In this document: positions 8,177 to 17,642 of the stretch, piece after piece
Numbering within the stretch: the first letter of the stretch is position 1
How the letters are laid out: every line of letters begins with the position of its first letter
Assembly (NCBI RefSeq): GCF_001858325.1
Contig: NZ_MBPP01000004.1
Span: forward strand, 1-64,000
Length of the DNA stretch: 64,000 nt
From: Marinobacter sp. AC-23
GTDB taxonomy: Bacteria; Pseudomonadota; Gammaproteobacteria; Pseudomonadales; Oleiphilaceae
Direction of reading: 5' to 3'
The notes under the pieces: model-generated
What the model was told of the DNA's origin: nothing
The model's input: the letters and a program-made list of their open reading frames with translations, nothing else
Database searches by the model: none
Position numbers and translations under genes: made by a program

Positions 8177-9244
8177 GCGGTTCTGTTGGGCTATTACCGC
8201 CCTACTCCTCGGGTTCAGTGCTAACAGTTACAGCATGGGCCCCATATTTGAGGTGGAGAGACGCTCCATCTCAGACACTCTGACACCTGAAAATCTGCCA
8301 CTGTCGTTTTATACGTTTGATCCAGATGAGTACTGGGCCAAGCCACGAGAATCTTACTGGATGGATTTCAGTAACTTTATTTTGCGCCAAGAGCGTATTC
8401 AGGGGCCAAAGGTTCAGGCCCTTGGGCAGTGGGCGGATCGGACTCTCTCTGGCGAACCCCATAACCTCCCCCATAACGAGAGTTATTTGCGCGTTGGCTT
8501 CGCGACTAAATCAGAGCATGGCGACCCTGCCCAGTTTGACCCAGAAGTGCGATTTCGGCTGGATGTCCCGACCACCAAACGCAAACTGCGCCTGGTTATC
8601 GAAAGCGAAAGCGATGAGCTGATTCCCTTGGCAGAACGCCAGCGCAACCGGCAGTTAACAGAAGCCGAACGCACAGACACTCAAACCACCGGTGCTTTTC
8701 GGTATATTTCACAAATTGGCGATGCATCAATCTATCCAACGACATAGGGGCCCGCCTGCGCCTTCCTCCGGATGCCTTCTGGCGGACGACAGCGGAGAAA
8801 CGCTGGAAGGCAGGTGCCGACTGGGCCATGCGTGCGCAGCAGCGGTTTTATTACTATCACAAGGATGGCTGGGGCGCCCGCACCTGGTTCAGTGCCAGCC
8901 GATATGTAGGTAATGGGTGGCGGTTCTGGTCTTCCTCGGAGCTGGAGTGGGTGCACAGTGACAAACAATTTGAGGCCGCGCAGATTTTTGGTACCGACAA
9001 GCGCCTCAACAATCGATCTACCCTTACTCCGCGTATCGGTGTTCTTGGTGAGAGCCAGCCTGGCTGGCGCACCACGTCGGCATTTGCTGACCTCACCTGG
9101 CGTTACAGGCTACACAGTGACTGGTTGTTTGCTGAGATCATTCCTGCGCTCACTTTCCCCAGGGAAAAACATTTCAAAGATCAGGCCTCGATGCTTTTTC
9201 GCGTAGAAATGTTTTTTTCCGGTAGGATTAACCCGGACTTCTAG
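8148..9244 (+). CDS. Predicted exported/outer-membrane protein of unknown function, frameshifted
   Basis: Not recognised. The N-terminus (MKRSLWILVERF...ALLLGFSANSYS) looks like a signal peptide. The remainder is rich in alternating aromatic and charged residues (FRLDVPTTKRKLRLVIES; DAFWRTTAEKRW; TWFSASRYVGNGWRFWSSSELEW), suggesting an outer-membrane beta-barrel that ends in Phe. The first frame stops at 8747 and the rest is in another frame. The join near 8733 (ATC[C]TATCC) gives DASILSNDIGARLRLPPDAF and about 365 residues in all. The start overlaps the coaE end by 29 bases. It separates coaE from yacG, which usually lie together. Confidence 0.6.
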
Positions 9245-9276
9245 TACTCATACACGCATACCGCAAATTAAGGCCT

Positions 9277-10019
9277 ATGCCCAGACACCATTCTATTCCT
9301 GCTGCAGATGCTTTGGCTCTGTCACCCATTGCCCTCACTCGATCCTGCTTTAAGGACAAATTTGGCGTGCCACGCCAACCGGGGCTCACCCGGCACGCCA
9401 GAGCAGACCTGATTGTTCAGCCACCGTATGACCGGGAAGATGCTTTCCGGGGCCTGGAAACGGCCAGTCACCTGTGGCTGATTTTTCAGTTTCACGAAGC
9501 CGTGCGAGCACAATGGCGGCCGGTGGTTCGGCCACCTCGCTCGGCGGTAACTCAAAAATGGGCGTGTTTGCCAGCCGCTCGCCGTTCCGCCCCAACAGTT
9601 TGGGGCTCTCGGTTGTTCGCAATGAGGGGCTTGTTCGCATAGATGGCCAGTTGGCGCTGCAGATAAGCGATCACGACCTGATTGACGGCACTCCAATTCT
9701 GGATATCAAACCTTACCTGCCATTTGCAGATTCGGTTCCGGATGCTGCTCTGGGTTGGGCTGAAACTGCGCCCACCGAAAAACTGGACGTTGTCTTCCTG
9801 CCGGAGGCTGAAACCCAGCTTGCGGGCCTGGCGAATGCGCAATATCCCGATTTGAAGCTATTGATTACCGATGTGGTTAGTTACGACCCTCGGCCTTCGT
9901 TCCGCCGGGGCCGCGATGAGGCGCGCATTTACGGGGCGCATCTTTATGATCTGAACGTGCGATTTCAGTTTGTGAATGAACATTCATGGAAACGTGTCGA
10001 AGTGCTAACTGTCTGTTAA
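9277..10019 (+). CDS. trmO: tRNA (N6-threonylcarbamoyladenosine37-N6)-methyltransferase TrmO (TsaA), frameshifted
   Basis: SAM-dependent enzyme that methylates t6A37 in tRNA. The first frame gives SPIALTRSCFKDKFGVPRQPGL and the motif WRPVVRPPR; the second gives LGGNSKMGVFASRSPFRPNSLGLS, the family signature. The two meet at 9540, where adding one C (CGC[C]TCGG) makes VRPPRLGGN. The corrected protein is about 247 residues, normal for TrmO. The C-terminal domain contains DIKPYLPFADS as expected. It lies between the unknown exported protein and the sensor kinase, all on the plus strand. Confidence 0.88.
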
Positions 10020-10062
10020 ACTCTCGCTGACGATTTTTTAGTCGACACAGGGAATTTGTGCC

Positions 10063-12420
10063 TTGCTTTCAAACCGGTTTTTCACGCGCATGGGTATTCG
10101 GCCGCTCGCAATGCGGCTGCTGGTGTATGTGTTGCTGTTCAGTTTGGTGATCTCGCTGATAGCCACTGGCGTGCAGATGATTGGTGAATTTGAGCGCCGC
10201 AAATCGGATGTTCAGGAAACCCAACAAAGAGCCGCTGGGCTTGTCTCTGGGGGCATGAGCAACAACATCTGGCTGATGAACTTCAGCGAGGTGGCCAATA
10301 GCCTGGATGACATGCGCACCGTGAAGGCCATTCAGTACGCCCAAGTTGTGACCTCTACCGGTGAAGAGTTCAGCACCGGCAGCTACCCGGAAGGCCGGGT
10401 TATTTCACAAACCTTCTCACTGGTGTTCAACCGTTCCACCTACCGTGACCCGGAAAACATGGGCAGCCTGACCATTACCTCGTCGATTGAGCAGGTGTAT
10501 TCAGAGCTTCGCAATGGCGCCCTGATTAACCTGTTGTTCCAGTCGCTTATGGTGATGCTGGGCACGTTGGGCTGATGGTGATTGTTCGCCTTACGCTCTC
10601 ACGCCACATGGAAACCATGGCAGATTACGCGGCACGGTTGAATCTGGACGCACTGGTGGAGCCATTGCAGCTAAAGCGCAAGGCACCCAAAACACCCGAT
10701 GAGTTATCAGAGCTTGAGCACGCGCTCAATAAAATGCGCTTGCAGATCCTGGAAGACACTCGCTCGCTGCGGCAAACCACTATTCAATCGCAGGGTGAGC
10801 GGGACGAAGCGATACGGGCCAACCGCGCTAAAAATCAGTTTTTGGCCAACGTGAGCCATGAGCTGCGCACCCCTCTGCAGTCGGTTCTTGGCTACGCAAA
10901 CCTGCTTACCGACACGCCACTGGATCAAGAGCAACGGGAATACGTGCACACCCTTCTCAGCGCCTCGGAGGGCCTCTCGTCCATCATCAACGACCTGCTG
11001 GACATCTCCAGCATGGAAGCGCAAAAGCTGGTGCTTGAGCATATTCCGTTCGACCTGCGGGAAACCCTGAACGACCTGGTGCACATACTGGGCGGGCGTG
11101 CCCGGGAAAAAGGCCTGGCACTGGAATTACGTATTGATGAGAACCTGCCTTGGGCCTGCGGGGGATCCAGTGCGGATCCGCCAGGTGCTACTTAACCTGG
11201 TATCCAACGCCATCAAATTTACCGATTCCGGGCATGTGCTGATCAGCATTGAAGTGCTCGGGCGCCGGGATGAAAAGGTTCGCCTGCGTTTGGCGGTGGA
11301 AGATACGGGCATTGGCATCAACCCGGAAGATATTCCTCTGGTGTATGAGCCCTACGTACAGCTGGGCCAGAGATTTCAGCGCCAACTGCCCGGGGCTGGG
11401 CTGGGGCTGACCATTTGTCGCCAGCTCGTCAATTTGATGCAAGGCTCGTTGGATGTGGAAAGCCGGCCTGGTGAGGGTTCTACTTTTTGGATTGAGCTAA
11501 CGCTTCCCACGGCCCCGGAAAGCACATCGCGAGTGCGCCCCGATGCGCGCATGGTAACCGGTAAGCGGGTTTTGGTGGCGGATTCCTATGAGCTGTCCCG
11601 CAAGATTACGCTGGAAATGCTGTCGCGCCACGAGGTTCACATTGAGGCGGTTAAATCGGCTGGCGAAGCGCTCACATCATTACGCTTGGCGTTTGACAGC
11701 AAGGAGCCGTTTGACGCCATTATTCTCGACGGCTTTTTGCCAGACATGGACAGTGATTTGTTGTGCCGGCAGGTTCGTGGCAACCCGCTATGGACAGACA
11801 TGCGCCTTCTTATCCTATCTTCCAACCCTCAGCGGGGCGATGCAGAACACTTTCGCCAGGCCGGCGCCGATGCGTTTCTCAGTAAATCCCTGAGGGAGTC
11901 TTGCCTTACCCCTATTTTGAATCAGCTGTTTGAGGACGCCAAAAAGAACGACCGGCGTTTTCTCACACGATTTTCACTGCAAGCCGCCGGTGATACAGAG
12001 AAACGCCGTGAGCTTACCTCTCGCCGCATGAAGGTGCTGCTGGTAGAGGACAACCCGGTAAATCGCACATTAACCCGCCGGCTGTTGGAGAAACTGGGTT
12101 GCGATGTAATGACCGCCAATGATGGTGAGGCGGCAACCAGCCTTTGGCAATGGCACCCGTTTGATCTTATATTTATGGACTGCATGATGCCGAAGGTTGA
12201 TGGCTTTGAAGCCACCCGGCGCCTTCGTGCATGGGAGGCCACCCATAAGCATTCGCGTGTGCCTGTGGTGGCGCTGACTGCCAGCGCCATGGAAGAGGAT
12301 GAAGAGCGTTGCCGCCGTGCCGGCATGGATTCATTTGTTGCCAAGCCTGTCAATATTGAAATGCTACGGGCTGTTCTGGAACAATACGCCCACGGTACTC
12401 CCGCAAAAGCCTCCGTTTAA
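10063..12420 (+). CDS. Hybrid sensor histidine kinase with two receiver domains, two frameshifts
   Basis: Inner-membrane hybrid kinase. In order: transmembrane helix ([20 protein letters not shown]), periplasmic sensor region, second helix around 10530-10590, coiled HAMP-like linker, HisKA domain with H-box SHELRTP (His codon 10857-10859), HATPase with N-box NLVSNAIKF and G-box DTGIGI and GAGLGLT. A first receiver (about 11550-11930) lacks one residue of its acidic pair (ADS instead of DD) but keeps the Asp of ILDGFLP. A second, complete receiver ([20 protein letters not shown]) closes the protein. Breaks at 10572 (GGC[C]TG) and near 11156-11164 (GCC[C]TGCGG plus a short G run) are repaired to about 785 residues. 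The start is TTG 10063 or ATG 10090. GacS/BarA-like, but the signal is unknown. Confidence 0.85.
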
Positions 12421-12437
12421 CGATTTGAAAGGTTCAC

Positions 12438-12625
12438 ATGAACGTAGAATGCCCCACCTGCAAAAAATCCGTGGAATGGACTGATACCAATACCTGGCGC
12501 CCATTCTGCTCAGAACGCTGCAAACTGATTGATCTTGGCGCCTGGGCCAACGAGGAATACCGGGTTCCGGCAGAAAACGCTACCCAGACGATTTTGATCA
12601 GGGCGGCGAGACTACACAGCACTGA
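12438..12625 (+). CDS. yacG: DNA gyrase inhibitor YacG, probably frameshifted near its end
   Basis: Small zinc-binding protein reported to inhibit GyrB. Four Cys (CPTC and FCSERC) form the zinc finger, followed by the family motif [15 protein letters not shown]. As written, the frame continues to a stop at 12665 with a basic, unfamiliar tail. Adding one base after 12587 gives an acidic ending [12 protein letters not shown] and a stop at 12625, for 62 residues, which resembles other YacG proteins better. It normally follows coaE; here three genes intervene. Confidence 0.82.
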
Positions 12626-12734
12626 GCCTTCGGCCCGTGGTTACCGCGGCCTTACAGGCTTGTAAGTTGTGGTACTGCGGGTAGCCCGTTACCATTCGCA
12701 CCATTACTCGCACCGCAATCAAGAAGGTAAAAGA

Positions 12735-13295
12735 ATGAAAGTATCCCGTATTTCTGTGTTGGCTCTTTCTTTGGCTGCCGCTCCAGTACTTGCAAGCGAT
12801 CTGGACTTGAGCCTGACCAACGATTCTGTAAAGGGACAGGTCAACTTTTTTGGTAACAACAGCGATCTCCAACTAGGTACCGGCTATACCTACGTTGAAG
12901 GGGGCCGTCATATTGGCAACGTGGATTTCCATGCCCAGGGTCGCACCGCGCTGGGCAATCTGCCCACAACCGCAGGTATCGGCATGCGTGCAATAGGCTG
13001 GGATAGCGACCGTCTTGATGGTGGCGCTGTAGGCCTGGGTGGCTTTGCTACTGTGAACATCCCTGATGTACCGGGCCTCTCGTTCACTGGTGGCTTGCAC
13101 TATGCACCACGAATCCTGTCGTTTGGTGACTCGGAAGAGATGACCAGCGTCGAGTTCCGTGGCAGCTATCGTGTCATCCGCAACGCTGAGCTGTTTGCCG
13201 GTTATCGCTACCTGAATACCGAACTGGATACGCCATACCGGGGTGACATCAACCTGGATGAAGGCGTTATGGCCGGTATGAAGATTTTCTTCTAA
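12735..13295 (+). CDS. YfaZ-family outer-membrane protein
   Basis: Predicted small beta-barrel of 186 residues. The signal peptide MKVSRISVLALSLAAAPVLA is cleaved before SDLDLSLTNDS. The rest has alternating hydrophobic and polar strands, with repeated Gly-rich turns, ending in MAGMKIFF with a terminal Phe typical of outer-membrane proteins. The ATG at 12735 is chosen because GAAGGTAAAAGA precedes it. The family is described as putative porins of unknown function. A terminator follows directly, so it is probably a transcription-unit end. Confidence 0.8.
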   Translation: MKVSRISVLALSLAAAPVLASDLDLSLTNDSVKGQVNFFGNNSDLQLGTGYTYVEGGRHIGNVDFHAQGRTALGNLPTTAGIGMRAIGWDSDRLDGGAVGLGGFATVNIPDVPGLSFTGGLHYAPRILSFGDSEEMTSVEFRGSYRVIRNAELFAGYRYLNTELDTPYRGDINLDEGVMAGMKIFF

Positions 13296-13316
13296 AGCTG
13301 CCTTCTATCAGATGCG

Positions 13317-13341
13317 GGCGCCCTATTCCGGGCGCCTGTTT
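13317..13341 (+). terminator. Terminator after the YfaZ-like gene
   Basis: GGCGCCC (13317-13323) pairs with GGGCGCC (13330-13336) around a 6-base loop, followed by TGTTT. It lies 22 bases after the stop. Confidence 0.75.
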
Positions 13342-13393
13342 CGTGCCCTCCCTCACGCTTTACCAAAACCTGCACTGCTAAACTGGCCATTGG

Positions 13394-13413
13394 CACTCTC
13401 ATGCACTCTCATG
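13394..13413. repeat. Tandem 10-bp repeat CACTCTCATG x2
   Basis: Two adjacent identical units lie about 45 bases before the start of the large lipoprotein gene. Function unknown; it could be a binding site for a regulator or a simple duplication. Confidence 0.7.
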
Positions 13414-13456
13414 ACTGCCAACACCACCAACACCGCTTTAGCACGGGCAGCCTGAT

Positions 13457-15646
13457 ATGCGACTGACACTGGGGTTTCTTCTCTTCTCTGCGATTACGCT
13501 CACAGCCGCATGCAGCGGTGAGTCTGCAATTGAAGGTGCCCGAAACCAACCCAACTCTTTTACCGGCAGCAAAAACCCCACCACCGATTTCAGCCCCGGC
13601 AGCACGGGCGATTCCAGCAACAGCGGTGGGCTCGCAGCCAATGAAGTCCGCATCACCATGGAAGTACCCGCCAGCTTGGCGCCAAACGGTGAACCCACAC
13701 GGCGCAACCTTCGCATTGTTCAACCAGACAACATCCGCGTATACCAAACAGACCGCAGCCTGCAGAACCTCGGTGCTCCGGCATCCAGCACCCGAATAGA
13801 CAACAACGGTTTTACCGTTATCACGTTTGAGAACGGGCAGCCTTTGGCACCAGATGTGATCATTGAGGCGCAGTATGGCAATGCCACCCTGCGGGCATTG
13901 GCGACCGATGCCGATCGGGACATCAAGGTTAATCCGTTTTCCGAATACTTGGTGCGCAATACGCTTACACAATACTCCCCTGGCGAATTTCAGCGCATTC
14001 TGGACTGCGCGAAAGAGACCGGCGGCTCCTTGTGCCTCAACAAATATGTCTGGCCTGCCCTGGCTGACCAGGTTCACGATTTCGAAATTGACATTCCAAC
14101 CGGGGCCAGCGTTGCAGGCGCACTGGATGTACTCGCCCAGCGCTCAGACTTTACCAACTATGTGGCCTCGGTGGCGGATTACGCACTGCTGGAAGATCAA
14201 TCCTCGGGCAACATTTCTGCAAGCTCGGCAGACTACAACTCCGTTTTTATGGGCATAGAACTGGGGCAGACCTTTCTTGAGAGCAGCTTTTCCGGGTCTG
14301 GCCAGTGGGGCATCCGTATGGGGCGCGAGGAGTCGACCGGCACCGACACCCAACCGGCTTATAGTTACCCCGGGCTCACACTGGCGAGCCTTGATGTTTT
14401 CAACATCAACGTCACCTCTCTTGCCACGCAGATTCCGTACGACCGTAAAACGCTGATCCACAAAAACGGCAACGACTTTTTTACACGGGGCGCGGAAACC
14501 TGGGCATTGAATACTCATTCGTCTGCTCCCGGGGCCGCCACGCTGGATAACGATGTTCGCTTACTGGCTGGCCGAGCGCTTTATCAAAGCATTACTGACA
14601 GGAACAGTTCCAGAACCATTGGCTGGACTCGCAACCCCTACTTTCTGGACGCTTATACAGGCGGGGCCGGCGGCACCAACCTTGGCCCGGATCGCGCGCT
14701 GGCAGGCTACTTCAGCGCCGGCAAAGCCATTGAACTGGAATCGGAGAATGGCAAGCTCGCACGCAAAAAAGACTTGGAAGCCCATTACCTTTCAGCGTTG
14801 GAACTTAACCTGCTACGGGAGGAAGGCTTCGATGCTGGGATTCTGAACGGTCGCGATTACAACATGGTCTATTTGGCTACGCGATTTTCGGAATCCACGA
14901 CACCGATGCAGATTGAATCAGGATCTGGTTCATGGCAGGTGCGCGCAGATTCCGGCAACAGCACCATTACTCAAACACAAACCTATACCACGCTGAGCCG
15001 GGACAGCTCCGGTGGAATCCTGGTGGGCGGTGCAGGCAGTCGCTCGGACAGCTGGACCCTCAGCCCCCGCACCGCACGCTTGAGCACCGGCGATAAAAAC
15101 ATCGGCCGGCTTAACCTCGATGTTAACAACCCGGCTGGGCCTTTCGGCCAACCGGATCTGGGCGTGGGCGCCAGTGTGCCAGATGGCTCATTGCTGGCCT
15201 TTAACCTGACCAATGCAGCCTCCTACAGTGACGTCATTGGTAATGGACTGCTCATTGCTGCAGAGAAAGCCTCTTCAGGTGCTCCAACATCCGGGCGTTA
15301 CCGAGTTCAGGGCTTTGTTCTAGGCTTGGAGGACGGCTTCAACCGACTCGTGCATTTGGATAACGGCATCCTGAACCTTTCTGGCAGCACCGCGAACCTG
15401 AGCAGCAGCACGCTTGAAGTACTGTATGCCGTTGGTGACGAAACCGTTTCGGTACCTATGTCAGCGCAACGGGTTACAGCGCTTGCGTACACCGATGGAG
15501 GCAATGGACAGGTTCATTTCAGCGCCGGAAACCTATCACTCACCGGCTTTGTGACGGCGGATCAGACCCAGTTTTTCCTGGTATACCGCGACACGCTCCA
15601 CGGTGAAGAACGCCGCGGCCTGATGATCGTGACTGAGTTGCCATGA
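13457..15646 (+). CDS. Large lipoprotein of unknown function
   Basis: Not recognised. It has 729 residues. The N-terminus MRLTLGFLLFSAITLTAAC carries a lipobox with Cys19 followed by Ser-Gly, predicting lipidation and outer-membrane sorting. A Ser/Asn/Gly/Pro-rich linker (about residues 25-60) precedes a folded region with no transmembrane segment. The C-terminal third is rich in short Ser/Gly/Thr beta-type segments. No enzymatic motif was found. The gene stands alone, preceded by a terminator and a tandem repeat and followed after 88 bases by the glucosaminidase. Both strands were read; the long frame on the opposite strand has no family resemblance. Confidence 0.75.
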   Translation: MRLTLGFLLFSAITLTAACSGESAIEGARNQPNSFTGSKNPTTDFSPGSTGDSSNSGGLAANEVRITMEVPASLAPNGEPTRRNLRIVQPDNIRVYQTDRSLQNLGAPASSTRIDNNGFTVITFENGQPLAPDVIIEAQYGNATLRALATDADRDIKVNPFSEYLVRNTLTQYSPGEFQRILDCAKETGGSLCLNKYVWPALADQVHDFEIDIPTGASVAGALDVLAQRSDFTNYVASVADYALLEDQSSGNISASSADYNSVFMGIELGQTFLESSFSGSGQWGIRMGREESTGTDTQPAYSYPGLTLASLDVFNINVTSLATQIPYDRKTLIHKNGNDFFTRGAETWALNTHSSAPGAATLDNDVRLLAGRALYQSITDRNSSRTIGWTRNPYFLDAYTGGAGGTNLGPDRALAGYFSAGKAIELESENGKLARKKDLEAHYLSALELNLLREEGFDAGILNGRDYNMVYLATRFSESTTPMQIESGSGSWQVRADSGNSTITQTQTYTTLSRDSSGGILVGGAGSRSDSWTLSPRTARLSTGDKNIGRLNLDVNNPAGPFGQPDLGVGASVPDGSLLAFNLTNAASYSDVIGNGLLIAAEKASSGAPTSGRYRVQGFVLGLEDGFNRLVHLDNGILNLSGSTANLSSSTLEVLYAVGDETVSVPMSAQRVTALAYTDGGNGQVHFSAGNLSLTGFVTADQTQFFLVYRDTLHGEERRGLMIVTELP

Positions 15647-15749
15647 ACCCTCAGATAACCCCGTTCGTACAACCTGTTATAATCGTGAACCTATCGCCCG
15701 GTGCGTATAAGCTTACCTGGCATACAAACAGATTGTGACGAGAGGTTTT

Positions 15750-16672
15750 ATGTTTCCCGCAATGCGCTCGCTAATGCTGGTTATTCCCCTGGTGGCTTTC
15801 GCCATCGCAGGCAGTCTTTACGTACCTTCGGATCGTTCAGGTGGTGGCTATAATAGCGGCTCGGAACCCGCTTTGAGCTCCCTCCCAACTCTGCCGACAT
15901 GGGCCCGCGCGGATCTGCCGGATTTCTCGGGTTATCGGGATACCACTGAAAAGAAAGTGGCGTTTTTCTCGTTTCTCTACCCTCGTATTGTACTTGCCAA
16001 CTCCCGCATCCTGATTGAACGGGATTATCTTGATAGCCTCACCCGCAAGGACACTTTGTCGAAACAAGAACACACCTGGCTTACCGCCCAGGCCAAGCGT
16101 TTGCGTGTGGATGAAGAACCCGGTACTCCAGAGCAGTTCTCTGTGCTGAGAAAACGGCTGGATGTTATTCCGCCTTCCCTGATTCTGGCACAGGCGGCGA
16201 ATGAGTCGGCGTGGGGCACCTCACGCTTTGCTCTACGTGGCAATAATCTTTTCGGGCAGTGGTGTTTTTCCAAAGGCTGCGGCTTAGTGCCGCTGAGCCG
16301 TGTTGAGGGTGCCAGCCACGAAGTGGCAGCCTTTCCGTCGCCCTACCACTCGGTGCGGGCCTATGTTCAGAACCTGAACCGTCACGGGAGTTACCAGGGT
16401 TGCGCGACACCCGCCTGGATGACAGAGAGGCCGGCGACCCACTCTCCGGGCTTTCCCTTGCACGGGGGCTGATCAGCTATTCAGAGCGGGGGGAGGAATA
16501 TGTTGATGAAATTCGCTCGATGATCCGCTATAACAACCTTGAATTCTACGACACTGAATTTCGCAAGATTCTGAGTGATCGCAGCCCATCGCACCTGAAA
16601 AGCCTGGCATCGGCAAGCGCGGAACGGGTTCTGCTTCCCGGCCAAAGCACAGACTCCTCGGCCGAAGGTTGA
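15750..16672 (+). CDS. Bax-like glucosaminidase-domain protein, frameshifted
   Basis: Predicted periplasmic peptidoglycan hydrolase of the glucosaminidase/Bax family. An N-terminal hydrophobic segment (LMLVIPLVAFAIAGSLYVP) is a signal or anchor. The catalytic-domain core is ILAQAANESAWGTSRFALRGNNLFGQWCF, with Glu in NESAWG as the probable catalytic residue, then YHSVRAYVQNLN. The first frame stops at 16472; the conserved ending LRDTRLDD...YSERGEEYVDEIRSMI lies in another frame. Adding a base after 16399 (CAGGG[C]TTG-like) restores about 307 residues. ATG 15750 follows GAGAGG. A TATAAT at 15678-15683 may be its -10 element. Confidence 0.83.
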
Positions 16673-16710
16673 GCGTTCACTAACTCCCTGACAAACAGAG
16701 ACGTTTTCGA

Positions 16711-17622
16711 ATGTTTTATTTTTTGCCTGCGCCGCTAAAGGGAACCCTGGCGACCCTGCTTGTGCTGCTGAGCACCCTTGTGCTGTTCCCGTTCCTGATG
16801 CTGTTTGCGCTGCTTAAGCTGGCGCTTCCCGTTACCGCTCTTCGAAAAGGCTGCACGGTGGTGCTGAACACCATTGCCCGGCTATGGATAGGGTTTAACA
16901 ACCTGGTGATGGATGTCCTCCACAAGATCGACTGGGACGTGCGGGGCGCACAGCACCTCAGCAAAGAGCACTGGTATTTTGTGACCTGCAATCATCAGAG
17001 TTGGGCCGACATACCCGCCATACAGTATGTGCTTAACAGCAGGATTCCACTGCTCAAGTTTTTTCTGAAAAAGGAGCTTATTTGGGTTCCGTTGCTTGGC
17101 GTTGCCTGGTGGGCACTGGATTTTCCATTTATGCATCGCCACACCAAGGAGCAGATTGCCAAGAGGCCAGAGCTGAAAGGCAAAGATATAGCAGCTACTG
17201 AAGCGGCGTGTGAGAAGTTCCGCTATACCCCGGTAACCATTTTCAACTTTATGGAAGGCACCCGTTTTACGCCTGCCAAGCACCAACGCCAGAACTCTCC
17301 TTTCAAGCACCTGCTTAAGCCCCGTGCCGGCGGTACAGAGTTTGTTTTGGGCGCCATGGGCGAAATGCTGAATACCATGCTAGATGTGACGATTGTTTAT
17401 CCTGGGGAGCAACGCGTGGGTATTTGGGATTATCTGTGCGGGCGTATTCGCAAAATTGTGATTGATATCCGGGTAAACGAGATCCCGCCGCAATTTTTGG
17501 GAATGGATTATGAAAACAACCGCGAAACCCGGGTGGCGTTTCAGCGCTGGGTGAGTGAACTGTGGGCTGAGAAAGACGCCCGCATTGAAGCCCTCAAACA
17601 TGAAGAGCTTTCGGCTTCTTAA
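16711..17622 (+). CDS. 1-acyl-glycerol-3-phosphate acyltransferase-like protein (PlsC/YihG family)
   Basis: Membrane-associated acyltransferase of 303 residues. The catalytic HX4D box is in CNHQSWADIPAI, and the second substrate-binding block is NFMEGTRFTP. The N-terminal hydrophobic stretch LATLLVLLSTLVLFPFLMLFALL anchors it in the inner membrane. The likely reaction is acyl transfer to a lysophospholipid, but YihG-type members differ from essential PlsC, so the substrate is uncertain. It follows the glucosaminidase by 38 bases on the same strand and converges on the MalT-like regulator gene. Confidence 0.88.
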   Translation: MFYFLPAPLKGTLATLLVLLSTLVLFPFLMLFALLKLALPVTALRKGCTVVLNTIARLWIGFNNLVMDVLHKIDWDVRGAQHLSKEHWYFVTCNHQSWADIPAIQYVLNSRIPLLKFFLKKELIWVPLLGVAWWALDFPFMHRHTKEQIAKRPELKGKDIAATEAACEKFRYTPVTIFNFMEGTRFTPAKHQRQNSPFKHLLKPRAGGTEFVLGAMGEMLNTMLDVTIVYPGEQRVGIWDYLCGRIRKIVIDIRVNEIPPQFLGMDYENNRETRVAFQRWVSELWAEKDARIEALKHEELSAS

Positions 17623-17642
17623 GCGCGATTACCGCAAACTTA

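Noticed and set aside
13409..14077. 222-residue minus-strand frame opposite the lipoprotein gene
   Set aside because: No start signal or recognisable motif; the opposite strand has a clean signal peptide and lipobox.
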